A stretch of DNA of 64,000 bases, taken from Kineosporiaceae bacterium. Its GTDB lineage: Bacteria; Actinomycetota; Actinomycetes; Actinomycetales; Kineosporiaceae. This document shows positions 31,631-40,212 of the stretch, one piece after another. The notes below the pieces were generated by a model. That model was not told the origin of the DNA and did not search any database. It was given only the letters and a program-made list of their open reading frames with translations. The stretch spans positions 124,001 to 188,000 of the forward strand of contig JADJPO010000011.1 of NCBI GenBank assembly GCA_016713225.1, in the 5' to 3' direction. The translations under genes and the position numbers were made by a program. The stretch's first letter is position 1. Every line of letters starts with the position of its first letter.

Positions 31631-32125
31631 ATGAAGCGCACCGCCCTGTTGACCGTCGCCGCCGCCATCGCCGCCGTCCCCGCCATCCTGGGGGTCGCCG
31701 GCAACGACACCTTCAGCCAGCGGGTGCCGGCGATGATCCCGGCCGGGGCCTCCGTGGTGCCCACCGCCTCACCCAGCGACGACGCCGCGTCGCGTTCGAC
31801 CTCCTCCCCCACCAGCCACTCGGCCACCGATGACCACAGCGGCGGATCCACGGGCGGCGGGCACGGCTCGGACGACGGCACCAGCAGCAGCCGGTCGACG
31901 ACCACGTCGACCCGCAGTGCCACGACCGACGACCACGGCAGCGGTACCGAGACCGGCGACGACTCCGGCGGTCACGGCGGCAACTCCGGCTCCGGCAAGT
32001 CCGGCTCCGGCAAGTCCGGCTCCGGCAAGTCCGGGTCGGACAACTCCGGGTCGGACAAGTCCGGGTCGGGCAACTCGGGGTCGGACAACTCGGGGTCGGA
32101 CAACTCCGGTAAGGGCAAGGGATGA
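31631..32125 (+). CDS. Secreted Ser/Gly/Asp-rich repeat protein
   Basis: From ATG 31631 (AGGAG ribosome-binding site) the product is 164 residues. It has a signal peptide (MKRTALLTVAAAIAAVPAIL) and then a low-complexity region of Ser, Thr, Asp, Gly and His. The C-terminal third is an imperfect five-residue repeat (GSGKS, GSDNS, GSDKS) and ends KGKG. No fold is expected. Its stop overlaps the start of the sensor kinase gene (ATGA), so it is the first gene of a three-gene signalling operon and may act as an extracellular accessory to the kinase. That role is inference. Confidence 0.75.
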   Translation: MKRTALLTVAAAIAAVPAILGVAGNDTFSQRVPAMIPAGASVVPTASPSDDAASRSTSSPTSHSATDDHSGGSTGGGHGSDDGTSSSRSTTTSTRSATTDDHGSGTETGDDSGGHGGNSGSGKSGSGKSGSGKSGSDNSGSDKSGSGNSGSDNSGSDNSGKGKG

Positions 32126-33510
32126 GCACCCCCACCGACGAGGACTCCCCGGTCGAGGCCCTGCCCTGGCGGACCCTGACCACAGGGGACTCCGCCCGTG
32201 CCGAGAGCGAGCCGGTCGAGGTGCGGCGTGTCGTCCTGCAGGTGATCGGTGCCGCGCTGGCCGTGCTGGTCTTGGTCGGCGCCGTCGGTGTGGTCGTGGT
32301 GCGGAGCATGGCCGAGCGCGAGGCGCTCAACGACGCCTCTCACCTCACCGATCAGCTGGCCCGTGCGGTGGTGATGCCCGCCCTGGAGGACGCCCTGATC
32401 GACGGTGACGCCGCCGCCCGGCAGCGGCTCGATGTCGTGGTTCGCGAGCGGGTGTTGTCCAACGACTTCGTCCGGGTGAAGATCTGGTCCCCCGACGGCG
32501 TGGTGTTGTACTCCGACGAGACCGCCCTGATCGGTGAGACGTTCCCGCTCGGCGAGGAACAACGCGCCGTCCTCGCCGTACCGGCCACGGTGGCCGAGGT
32601 GAGCGACCTGGCCCCCCAGGAGAATCGCCTCGAACGCGACCAGGGCCGTCTGGTCGAGGTGTACCGGCCCGTGTGGACGCCCACCGGCAAGCCGTTGTTG
32701 TTCGAGACCTACACCGACTACGGCACCGTGACCGACCGCACCGTCAACCTGTGGCGCGGCTTCGGCGGCACGATGATCTCGACCCTGCTGCTCTTCGTCG
32801 TCCTGATGACTCCCCTGCTCTGGGCCCTGCTCGACCGGCTGCGCCGGGCACGCGTGTCCCGCGAGCTGCTGCTGCAGCACGCCATCGACGCCTCGCAGGA
32901 CGAGCGGCGTCGCATCGCGGCCGACCTGCACGACGGGGTCGTGCAGGAACTGGTCGCCGCATCGCTGTTGGTCTCGGGTGCCACCGAACGTGCCTCGGCT
33001 CGCGGCGACGGCGAACAGGCCGCTCACCTGCGCTCCGCAGCGAGTGCCGTGCGGGCGAGCGTCGCCTCGCTGCGCACCTTGTTGGTGGACATCTACCCGC
33101 CCAACCTCACCAGCGCCGGTCTGGCGGTCGCGCTGGAGGACCTCGGCGCCGGCCTCCGCGGCCGGGGTATCGAGGTGATCGTCGACGTCGACCCCGACGC
33201 ACCGACCCACCTGGACGAACAGCGGCAACGCCTGGTGTACCGCACCACCCAGGAGTGTCTGCGGAACATCCTCAAGCACTCCGGCGCGGGCCGAGCCGAG
33301 GTCTCGCTGCACGCCGAGGGCGCCCTGGTGGTGCTCGAGGTGGCCGATGACGGCGCCGGGGTCAGCCAGGCCGCCCTCGACGGGACGGCGACCCAGGGCC
33401 ACTTCGGCCTGCGTCTGCTCGCCGATCTGGCGAGCGAACACGGCGCCACGCTGCGTGTGTCCACTGCCCCGGCCCGGGGCACCCGATGGCGGTTGGAGAT
33501 CACCCCGTGA
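32122..33510 (+). CDS. NarL-family sensor histidine kinase
   Basis: The 462-residue kinase has TM1 at about 37-60 (VVLQVIGAALAVLVLVGAVG), an extracytoplasmic sensor of about 155 residues, TM2 at about 222-243, a HisKA_3 dimerisation domain with the phosphoacceptor in DERRRIAADLHDGVVQEL, and a HATPase domain with QECLRNILKHSGAG and DDGAGV (N and G boxes). It sits in the membrane and phosphorylates the response regulator encoded next, whose GTG overlaps its stop. The stimulus is unknown; the secreted repeat protein upstream may take part. Confidence 0.92.
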   Translation: MSTPTDEDSPVEALPWRTLTTGDSARAESEPVEVRRVVLQVIGAALAVLVLVGAVGVVVVRSMAEREALNDASHLTDQLARAVVMPALEDALIDGDAAARQRLDVVVRERVLSNDFVRVKIWSPDGVVLYSDETALIGETFPLGEEQRAVLAVPATVAEVSDLAPQENRLERDQGRLVEVYRPVWTPTGKPLLFETYTDYGTVTDRTVNLWRGFGGTMISTLLLFVVLMTPLLWALLDRLRRARVSRELLLQHAIDASQDERRRIAADLHDGVVQELVAASLLVSGATERASARGDGEQAAHLRSAASAVRASVASLRTLLVDIYPPNLTSAGLAVALEDLGAGLRGRGIEVIVDVDPDAPTHLDEQRQRLVYRTTQECLRNILKHSGAGRAEVSLHAEGALVVLEVADDGAGVSQAALDGTATQGHFGLRLLADLASEHGATLRVSTAPARGTRWRLEITP

Positions 33511-34148
33511 GCGAGAGCACCCAGCCCGCCGTCCGCGTCGTCCTGGTGGACGACCACGCCCTGGTGCGGGCCGGCCTGGCCGCGCTGCTGGACGGCAGCG
33601 GGCAGGTGAGCGTGGTCGGACAGGCCGCCGACGGTGCCCGAGCGGTCGAGCTGGTCACCGAGATGAGCCCCGATGTGGTGCTGATGGACCTGTCGATGCC
33701 GGTGATGGACGGCATCGCCGCCACCCGGGCCGTGCTCGAGGCCAGGCCCGGGACGGCAGTGGTCATCCTGACCTCATTCGCCGAGCAACCCCGGGTGCGC
33801 GGCGCCATCGACGCCGGAGCGGTCGGCTTCCTGCTCAAGGACTCCGAGCCGGGTGAGCTGGTCGCCGGTGTGCTGGCCGCGGCGCGCGGCGAGGCCCCGC
33901 TGGACCCCCGGGTGACCAAGGCGCTGCTGCCGGGAGCCGGGCAGCCGGCCGGTGAACGGCTCAGTCCCCGAGAGCGCGAGGTGCTCGCCCTGGTGGGTGA
34001 GGGCATGGCGAACAAGCAGATCGCCCGAGCACTGGGCATCGCCGAGCGCACGGTCAAGGTGCACCTGAACAGCGTGTTCCGCCAGTTGGGCGTCGGCGAT
34101 CGGACGTCGGCGGCGCTGTGGGCTCGGGAGCACCTCGGGTCCTGGTGA
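33507..34148 (+). CDS. NarL/FixJ-family response regulator
   Basis: The GTG at 33507 overlaps the kinase stop (GTGA) and gives 213 residues; the longer frame from 33486 is ignored. The receiver has the acidic pair in VVLVDDHALV, the phospho-Asp in VVLMDLSMPVMDG, Thr in VVILTSF and Lys in FLLKDSEPG. The C-terminal LuxR-type HTH is seen as LSPREREVLALVGEGMANKQ then IARALGIAERTVKVHLNSVF. It is the output partner of the kinase just upstream. Targets are unknown. Confidence 0.93.
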   Translation: MSESTQPAVRVVLVDDHALVRAGLAALLDGSGQVSVVGQAADGARAVELVTEMSPDVVLMDLSMPVMDGIAATRAVLEARPGTAVVILTSFAEQPRVRGAIDAGAVGFLLKDSEPGELVAGVLAAARGEAPLDPRVTKALLPGAGQPAGERLSPREREVLALVGEGMANKQIARALGIAERTVKVHLNSVFRQLGVGDRTSAALWAREHLGSW

Positions 34149-34175
34149 CCCGGGCCGGACGACGCGGCGAGCCGG

Positions 34176-34664
34176 CTACTTGGCGACCGCCTCGCCACCC
34201 TCGCCGATGGCCTTGGTGTTGGCGATGATGTCCTTCCACACCATCGTGGCGCCGCTGTGCCCGACATAGGCGGTCAGCGCGATGGTGCCGACGGCACCCA
34301 CGAGGGCCAGGCCGGCCACGACCTTGGCCAGGGTCGGTCGAGTGCGGGTGTACCAGATCACCAGGGCACCCAGGAACAGCGCGATCGCCAGCGGCACCAG
34401 CTTCTCGCCCCACTCGGCGTGGTCGTGCAGCTCGGCGGGCCGGCTCAGCTGCTCCACCCGGCGCTCGAGGCTCTCACCCGACTGCACGGCCGTGATCGCA
34501 GCCACCACCACCGCGCCGTTCAGCACCGCGAGGTAGGGAGCCAAGCGTCGCCAGCCGGGAATCGCTGCCACGGCCACCGTGAGAACGGCCGCGAGGGGCA
34601 GCAGGATGACCACGGCGTGGACCACCAGAGGATGTAGGGGCAACCCCAACACGGTGTCGAACAC
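34176..34664 (-). CDS. DUF2231 family membrane protein
   Basis: The GTG at 34664, preceded by a GAGGG ribosome-binding site, gives 162 residues. Four hydrophobic segments are visible (LPLHPLVVHAVVILLPLAAV, YLAVLNGAVVVAAIT, LVPLAIALFLGALVIWY, AGLALVGAVGTIALTAYVGH). The opening G-LPLHPLVVH and the closing HSGATMVW match DUF2231, a putative membrane redox or haem-linked family. It ends convergently with the response regulator gene. Function unknown. Confidence 0.8.
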   Translation of the reverse strand: MFDTVLGLPLHPLVVHAVVILLPLAAVLTVAVAAIPGWRRLAPYLAVLNGAVVVAAITAVQSGESLERRVEQLSRPAELHDHAEWGEKLVPLAIALFLGALVIWYTRTRPTLAKVVAGLALVGAVGTIALTAYVGHSGATMVWKDIIANTKAIGEGGEAVAK

Positions 34665-34902
34665 GAGAACCCTCGTTCCTGTCGGCAAGCCGGCGTACCG
34701 GCCCTGGCGGATCGCCTGATCCGGGGATGACAATACGTCGCCTGATACGTCAGTCAACCGCAGGCCCGCCGCGTTCACCGGAGAAATGGCCGGACAGGGC
34801 GGTAGCGTCGAGCCGGCATCGACCCGGGGTTGACCCCGGATCTACCAGCACACTCGGACCGGCAGTGCCGCGGCCCGACACCGAGCACACCCGAGGAGCG
34901 AC

Positions 34903-35704
34903 GTGGCCGGCTATGACGATGATCTGCGGCTCGCACTGGTGATCGCCGACATGGTCGACGCCCACACCACGTCCCGGTTCCAGTCCGTCGATCTGCACGT
35001 CGAGACCAAGCCCGACCTGACGCCGGTGAGCGATGCCGACCGCACCGCCGAAGAGATCATCCGCGGCCAGCTGAAGCGCAGCCGCCCCCGGGACGCGGTG
35101 GTCGGCGAGGAGTTCGCCCCGACGGGCCACGGCGTCCGGCGCTGGGTGGTCGACCCGATCGACGGCACCAAGAACTTCGTGCGCGGCGTCCCGGTCTGGG
35201 CCACCCCTGATCGCCCTCATGGTGGAGGACGAGGTGGTGCTGGGCGTGGTGTCCGCGCCCGCGCTGAACCGACGATGGTGGGCGGCCCAGGGCACCGGCG
35301 CCTGGACCGGACGCAGCCTGTCCTCGGCGCGGCGGCTGACGGTCTCGGGTGTCGGCAAGGTCGGGGACGCCTCGCTGTCGTACTCCTCGTACGAGTCCTG
35401 GGAGGACCTGGACCGAGGCGATCAGTTCCGCAGCCTGACCCGCGCCGTCTGGCGCAGCAGGGCCTACGGCGACTTCTGGTCCTACATGTTGGTCGCCGAG
35501 GGGGCGGTCGACATCGCCACCGAGCCGGAGCTCATGCTCTACGACATGGCGGCGTTGGTGCCCGTGGTCACCGAGGCAGGTGGACGATTCACGTCACTCG
35601 ACGGCGCGGACGGCTGCTCGGGCGGGAACGCCTTGGCCACCAACGGGTTGCTGCACGACGAGGTGCTCGCGGTGCTCGCCCCGCGCGGGTCCGACCCGGC
35701 ATAG
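34903..35704 (+). pseudogene. hisN: Histidinol-phosphatase / inositol monophosphatase-like HisN, broken by one frameshift
   Basis: The first frame from GTG 34903 (GAGGAG ribosome-binding site) encodes MAGYDDDLRLALVIADMVD and the metal site DPIDGTKNF, and the second frame carries the rest, from [12 protein letters not shown] to the Asp motif [13 protein letters not shown]. The break is an extra C in the C-run at 35204-35207; removing it restores a 266-residue protein without other change. Family members remove phosphate from histidinol phosphate in histidine synthesis. Because both halves are fully conserved, sequence error is more likely than a true pseudogene. The 3' end overlaps the convergent membrane gene. 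Confidence 0.85.
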
Positions 35705-36438
35705 CGAGCCCGGGCGCGCCACCAGACCAGCACCCGGGGAGCGAGCAGCAGCGCATAGAGATCGAACCAGCCGTACCCCCCAGCGGCGCCGGAGGGTGGA
35801 TTGCCCTGACCGATCAGCCCCAGAACGGGGTCGACCTCGGCCCAGGTCCAGGTACCCAGCGCCGTCCCGGTCAGTTCCAGGAAGCCGACCACGACGAAGG
35901 CGCCGACATAGAGCAGCCGGCTGCGGCCCCACCGCAGGAACGCCAGCAGGCAGAGGAACCAGAACCAGCCCAGGACGTCGTGCCGGCCCCCCAGCCCACC
36001 CATCAGGCCGATCACCGCCCAGGCACCACCGACCAGAACGGTCAGGGCGACCGCGAGGCGCGCGTGGGCGCGGACCACGGGCGAGCGCCCGATCCACAGG
36101 GCCGCGAGATAGACCAGCCCGTGACCCGGCGGCACGAACGGGGGAACGGTGCCGATCCGGTAGACGTAGGCCTCCAGCAGGGGCGAGAAGGTGTACTCCA
36201 CCGCGGTGGCGAACAGCACGACCAGCCCCGTCTGCACGCGAACCAGGGCGGACTCCCGACGCAGGACACCGACCAGCACCAACCAGGTCCCGACCCCCAG
36301 CACCGCCTGCCGGGCAGGCTCGAACCAGGACGGCGGCCCATCCCCGAGGCCGGGCACGATGGCCGGATCGACGGCGTCGACCAGCAACACCGCGGCGATC
36401 CACGCCATGACCGCGCCCGCGGCACCCGCCGTGGCCAC
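35539..36438 (-). CDS. Polytopic membrane protein of unknown function
   Basis: The 299-residue product has about seven hydrophobic segments, including [73 protein letters not shown] and [15 protein letters not shown]. The last 55 residues lie antisense to the end of hisN (166-bp overlap) and look unstructured, so the true stop could be an extension. No domain is recognised. The [20 protein letters not shown] (part) segment near residue 200 is probably conserved, as it has many aromatic and Pro residues. Confidence 0.62.
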   Translation of the reverse strand: MATAGAAGAVMAWIAAVLLVDAVDPAIVPGLGDGPPSWFEPARQAVLGVGTWLVLVGVLRRESALVRVQTGLVVLFATAVEYTFSPLLEAYVYRIGTVPPFVPPGHGLVYLAALWIGRSPVVRAHARLAVALTVLVGGAWAVIGLMGGLGGRHDVLGWFWFLCLLAFLRWGRSRLLYVGAFVVVGFLELTGTALGTWTWAEVDPVLGLIGQGNPPSGAAGGYGWFDLYALLLAPRVLVWWRARARYAGSDPRGASTASTSSCSNPLVAKAFPPEQPSAPSSDVNRPPASVTTGTNAAMS

Positions 36439-36473
36439 AGGGCTCGACGTGGTGCCCGGGCGCGCTCGCCGGT

Positions 36474-36785
36474 TCAGGACGCCGCGGAGTGCTCGATGCG
36501 GTCGAGCCGGTTACGCGAGTCCTCCGGCAGCGTCATCTCGACACATGCCGGACAGGCAGCAGCCGGTCGCGCCGAGAAGCGCCGCTCCCAGAACACCGTC
36601 CAGCCGCCGATGAACTCCCCGCACAGGGTGCGCCGGGTCCCCGGCTGCCACGCATGTTCGGTTCCATAGGGCACCCACTGGCTCGGACCGGTCCCGGAGC
36701 GGTCACGCACCTTGTGGGTCGAGACAACGAAAAGCTCGCTGCGATCCGGTCCAGCCGGCCGCTTCGCAAGAGTCAGGGGCGTCAT
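36474..36785 (-). CDS. Conserved hypothetical protein with putative zinc-binding Cys residues
   Basis: This 103-residue soluble protein starts at ATG 36785 after a GGAGGAC ribosome-binding site. It has THKVRDRSGTGPSQWVPYGT, then HAWQPGTRRTLCGEFIGGW and ARPAAACPACVE, so one Cys near the middle and a CPAC pair near the end could bind metal. I do not recognise the family. A perfect TGGCACT-G-AGTGCCA palindrome lies 60 bp upstream of the start and probably governs its transcription. Confidence 0.62.
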   Translation of the reverse strand: MTPLTLAKRPAGPDRSELFVVSTHKVRDRSGTGPSQWVPYGTEHAWQPGTRRTLCGEFIGGWTVFWERRFSARPAAACPACVEMTLPEDSRNRLDRIEHSAAS

Positions 36786-36846
36786 CGTTGCCGTCCTCCA
36801 CTCCCGTGCCGTTTCGGAGCCTCCCCGTCGAGACTCACATCACGTG

Positions 36847-36880
36847 TGGCACTGAGTGCCATACTTACGGCACTCAATGC
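36847..36880. promoter_or_regulatory. TetR-type operator upstream of the 36474-36785 gene
   Basis: TGGCACTGAGTGCCA at 36847-36861 is a perfect 7-1-7 palindrome. A second half-similar site, GGCACTCAATGC, follows at 36869-36880. The spacing and form suit a TetR dimer pair. A TetR gene begins about 90 bp away at 36965 (its 3' end), so the likely regulator is close, but binding is inferred. Confidence 0.6.
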
Positions 36881-36964
36881 AGATACGCAAGGGTCTACAG
36901 CCCGCCCAGTATCCCGAGTCGGCGTGCCTGTCGGACGAGCGGCACCCTGCCCGTCGGTGAACGG

Positions 36965-37669
36965 TCACAGAGAGCGGGATATGCGTTGCATCACATCGCC
37001 GAGCGGATCGCCGGCCCGGAACACGGCGACCACCACGTTCTCCGGCTCGCCCGCTCCCGAAGCCTCCGACGAGGGCTGCAACCGGGCCACGACCCAGTCG
37101 AACGCCTGCTCCAGATCGGCGAACGGGTCGGCGCCCCCGCCACTGGTCAGCCAGCCGCGCAGCACGTGATTGTGGGCCGCCACGATCGCCGCGGCTGCGA
37201 CCTCCGCGGCCAGCGCCGCCTGTGCCCCCTCCCCCAGCCGCACCTGCAGGTACGTGCTGAACAGGCGGGTGTAGCGCGAGACCCAGGCGATCTCACGATC
37301 GCGCAACGCGGGCACGGTCCGGGTCAGCTGGTACCGCTGGATCGAGACGGCGGCGTCCTCGACGTAACTGCGCAGGACCATCCGCGCCCCGCTGCACACC
37401 GCACGCAACGGCGGGACGTCACCCAGGGCGTCCAGGTGCGCCTGCACCATCTGGGCCACTCGCTCGTGATCGGGGAAGACGACGTCGTCCTTGGCCCGGA
37501 AGTGGCGGAAGAAGGTCCGCCGCGCCACGCCCGCCCGTTCGGCGATGGCCTCGACGGTGGTGTTCTCGTAGCCCTGGGCGGTGAACAGCTCCCGACCGGC
37601 AGCGGCGATCCGTTCGCGCACCTGGGACGACGCCGTCTCGGGCTCGCTCCGCGCGGGAGGGCTGGCCAT
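36965..37669 (-). CDS. TetR/AcrR family transcriptional regulator
   Basis: The protein has 234 residues with an N-terminal HTH: RERIAAAGRELFTAQGYENT then TVEAIAERAGVARRTFFRHF. The ligand domain is Ala-rich and ends in ISRSL. A palindromic operator lies just past its 3' end, before the next gene on the same strand. The ligand is not predictable. The gene is preceded by about 100 bp without other features. Confidence 0.88.
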   Translation of the reverse strand: MASPPARSEPETASSQVRERIAAAGRELFTAQGYENTTVEAIAERAGVARRTFFRHFRAKDDVVFPDHERVAQMVQAHLDALGDVPPLRAVCSGARMVLRSYVEDAAVSIQRYQLTRTVPALRDREIAWVSRYTRLFSTYLQVRLGEGAQAALAAEVAAAAIVAAHNHVLRGWLTSGGGADPFADLEQAFDWVVARLQPSSEASGAGEPENVVVAVFRAGDPLGDVMQRISRSL

Positions 37670-37772
37670 GGCAGGACGGTAACGTGGTCATCCCCCCACC
37701 GGCACCTGCCAGCGGGTGAAACACACCACCTGCCGCAGCACCTGCCGCCCCCGCCACCGGGAGCCCCGGGGA

Positions 37773-38117
37773 CTAGAAGCCCTCGGCCCGACGCTCCTCG
37801 GCCAGGAACAGATCGAAATCCTCGGCGTACCGCTCGGCCAACCGGTCGAGCGCCCGCACCCGGGCACGCCGGGATCGGACCTCGGGATCACCCTTGCCGC
37901 GCAGATCTCGGATCGGGGTTCCCAGAAGAACTCCCACACTTCCGGCTGCGGTCGACGCTGCGCGGGTCGTGGTCACCGCGGACGCCCGGGCGCTGGTGCG
38001 CGGCGTCCCCGTGGTGACCGGTGCGAGGCAGCCCTGACAGCTGGGCTCGGCACCTGCGAAGTCGTCGACCGGCTTGACCTTGCGGCACCTGTCACACCGC
38101 CGCCATTTCTCTGCCAC
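37773..38117 (-). CDS. Small zinc-ribbon-like hypothetical protein
   Basis: The GTG at 38117 gives 114 residues beginning VAEKWRRCDRCRKVKPVDDF, with CDRC and a second pair in CQGCL, which together could bind one zinc ion. The middle is Ala/Thr-rich and the end is a charged helix (RVRALDRLAERYAEDFDLFL). Similar proteins occur in other actinomycetes, but I know of no function. The longer frame from 38174 lacks support. Confidence 0.6.
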   Translation of the reverse strand: MAEKWRRCDRCRKVKPVDDFAGAEPSCQGCLAPVTTGTPRTSARASAVTTTRAASTAAGSVGVLLGTPIRDLRGKGDPEVRSRRARVRALDRLAERYAEDFDLFLAEERRAEGF

Positions 38118-38274
38118 TGCCAAAGAACTCCGTCCTCGTCGCACCTCGGTCGAACAGGGCCACCCTATGCCCACCCAACGTCATCACCGACACACAACGC
38201 GCGCCGTCCCGACGTATCGGTGACGTCGACATCGATTTCCGCAATTCACCCTCCCTGAGCGGGGTTCTGACATA

Positions 38275-38342
38275 GCGTTGAGGTGGTGTTGATGGTCCGT
38301 TTCATCACAACTACCTCACGTGATGGACCATCACCTCAACGC
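38275..38342. promoter_or_regulatory. Composite inverted repeat upstream of the polysaccharide deacetylase
   Basis: GCGTTGAGGTG at 38275-38285 pairs with CACCTCAACGC at 38332-38342. Inside it GATGGTCC (38291-38298) pairs with GGACCATC (38325-38332), and CATCAC pairs with GTGATG at the centre. The structure lies 64 bp before the deacetylase start in a 288-bp non-coding gap and could act as an operator or RNA leader. Confidence 0.6.
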
Positions 38343-38405
38343 CACAAAACTGATGTGCGCCAGGGGTTTACGCCTCAGGGCGCACCGTCACCCCTTGGGG
38401 GGATC

Positions 38406-39707
38406 GTGAACCGCCGACTCGGGAAGCGCGGGCGTTTCGCTGCGCTCGGCACACTCGTCATCACGCTGGCCTCGACCCTGCTGCCGAGCACGGCCGCGCA
38501 GGCTGCCACAGTACGGAATCTGGCACCCAACCCCTCCGTCGAGACCCGCTCGGGAACCCGACCGTCGTCCTGGGTGCAGGTCACCTCGGGCTCGAACCGC
38601 CGCGTCTTCACCTACCGTTCGGGCGGCGCCCACGCCGGCCGGCGGTACGTCCGCACCACGGTGACGCAGCGGACATCCGGCGTCGCCGGATGGGCCTTCG
38701 CGCCGGTCGCCGTCCGGTCCGGCGCCAGTTACAGCTACCGCGACTACTACCGTGGCTCGGCCAGCGTGCTGCGCGCCCGGATGACCACCACGAAGGGATC
38801 GGTGCTCTACCGCACCTTCCCGGCCTCCGCCGCCTCCCGGGGCTGGCGGGCCGGCGGTGTCACCTTCACCCTGCCCCGCGGCGTCACCCGCCTGAGCATG
38901 GAGCGGGTGCTCACCACGACGGGCACCCTCGACCTGGACGACGTCCGGCTGACCTTGCGCAGTCTGCCCGCCACCCCGAAACCACCGGCACCGGCGCCTG
39001 CGCCGGCCCCCGAGCCGACGACCCCCGCACCGGCACCGACCACCCCGGCCCCGGTCCCGGCCACCAACGGGATGGTCTCGATCACCTTCGACGACGGGCT
39101 GACCTCGCAGTACGACAACGCTGCCCCGGTGCTGGCCTCCCACGGATTGCCGGCCACGTTCTACCTGATCTCGAGCAATGTGGGTGCCGGTGGCTACATG
39201 TCGGTCTCCCAGGCCGCCGCCCTGCAGGGTCGAGGTCACGAACTGGGTTCGCACAGCGCCACGCACGCCAACCTGCCCTCGCTGTCGCCCAGCGCCCTGA
39301 CCGCCGAACTGGCGGGCAGCAAGACAGCGCTGGAGGCCAACTTCGGCACCATCCGCTCGCTCGCCTATCCCTTCGGCGCCTACAACACCGCCGTGGCGGC
39401 CGAGGCCGGCAAGTACTACACGACCGCGCGCACCACCGATGGCGGGTTCAACACCCGGGGCGCGATCAACCGCACCGCGCTGACCATGCACTACGTCCTG
39501 CAGGGAACGGACGCCGCCACGGTGGCGGGGTGGGTGGAGCAGGCCAAGAACTCCGGCAGCTGGGTGATCCTGGTCTACCACGGGGTGGCCGAGGGCGGGG
39601 ACCAGTACTCGGTCACGCCGGCCGCCTTCGCTGCGCAGATGGCGGCAGTGAAGGCCTCGGGGATCCGGGCCGCAACCGTCAGCGCGGCCTACGACGCCAT
39701 GTCCTGA
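38406..39707 (+). CDS. Secreted polysaccharide deacetylase with N-terminal carbohydrate-binding-like domain
   Basis: From GTG 38406 (GGGGGGA ribosome-binding site) the product is 433 residues. It has a signal peptide ending near AQAA (about residue 35), then a beta-sandwich domain of about 145 residues that resembles CBM4_9 modules (NLAPNPSVETRSG, LDLDDVRLTL). A Pro/Ala/Thr linker follows at about 185-220, then a NodB-type deacetylase domain with the metal Asp in VSITFDDGL, HSATH with both His ligands, and YPFGAYN. It acts outside the cell on N-acetylated glycans, as in PNAG or peptidoglycan modification. A signalling and glycosyltransferase block lies immediately downstream. Confidence 0.92.
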   Translation: MNRRLGKRGRFAALGTLVITLASTLLPSTAAQAATVRNLAPNPSVETRSGTRPSSWVQVTSGSNRRVFTYRSGGAHAGRRYVRTTVTQRTSGVAGWAFAPVAVRSGASYSYRDYYRGSASVLRARMTTTKGSVLYRTFPASAASRGWRAGGVTFTLPRGVTRLSMERVLTTTGTLDLDDVRLTLRSLPATPKPPAPAPAPAPEPTTPAPAPTTPAPVPATNGMVSITFDDGLTSQYDNAAPVLASHGLPATFYLISSNVGAGGYMSVSQAAALQGRGHELGSHSATHANLPSLSPSALTAELAGSKTALEANFGTIRSLAYPFGAYNTAVAAEAGKYYTTARTTDGGFNTRGAINRTALTMHYVLQGTDAATVAGWVEQAKNSGSWVILVYHGVAEGGDQYSVTPAAFAAQMAAVKASGIRAATVSAAYDAMS

Positions 39708-39760
39708 ACCAGATCTGAAGCAGATCTGAACCAGATCTGACGCAGTCCTGCGCCAGTCCT
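39706..39760. repeat. 12-bp direct repeats after the deacetylase gene
   Basis: CAGATCTGAA recurs three times at 12-bp spacing, then CAGTCCTG twice. It lies between the deacetylase stop and the response regulator start. It could be slippage or a small binding array; no stem-loop forms. Confidence 0.6.
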
Positions 39761-39810
39761 GAACACGTCGAGGTCTCGAGTTCTCGGCGGAATCCGCCGA
39801 TACCTCGGCC

Positions 39811-40212
39811 ATGACGACTGCCCTGGTGGTGGACGACGATCCCGACCTGCGCCAGCTCATGCTCACGGTGCTCGATCGAGCCGGCTATGACGTGTGGGCC
39901 GAGTCGGACGGCGGGGCAGCCCTGGCATCGGCCCTGAAGCTGCGCCCGGACGTCGTCCTGCTGGACTGGCTCATGCCGGTGCGATCGGGCATCGAGGTGT
40001 GCCAGGCGCTGCGCGCCGAGGCCACGTTGGCGCACACCGCCGTGATCATGGTGACGGCCCGGGACACCGAGAGCGACCTCGAGTGGGGTTACGCCTGCGG
40101 CGCCGACGACTACGTGGTCAAGCCGTTCCTGACCAGCGACCTGGTCCACCGGGTGGAACGGGCCATCGCCCACCGCGCGGCCATCATCGGGACGGGTCAG
40201 CCGACCGGCTGA
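39811..40212 (+). CDS. Single-domain response regulator (CheY-like)
   Basis: The 133-residue protein is one receiver domain: acidic pair in ALVVDDDPDLR, phospho-Asp in VVLLDWLMPVRSG, Thr in IMVTARD and Lys in YVVKPFLTSDL. There is no output domain, so it works by protein contact, probably within the phosphorelay of the convergent hybrid kinase, whose end overlaps it by 16 bp. It follows the deacetylase by about 100 bp and could be in its transcript. Confidence 0.9.
   Translation: MTTALVVDDDPDLRQLMLTVLDRAGYDVWAESDGGAALASALKLRPDVVLLDWLMPVRSGIEVCQALRAEATLAHTAVIMVTARDTESDLEWGYACGADDYVVKPFLTSDLVHRVERAIAHRAAIIGTGQPTG

Noticed and set aside
40197..40212. Fusion of the response regulator and the hybrid kinase
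   Set aside because: They are on opposite strands and only overlap by 16 bp at their 3' ends.
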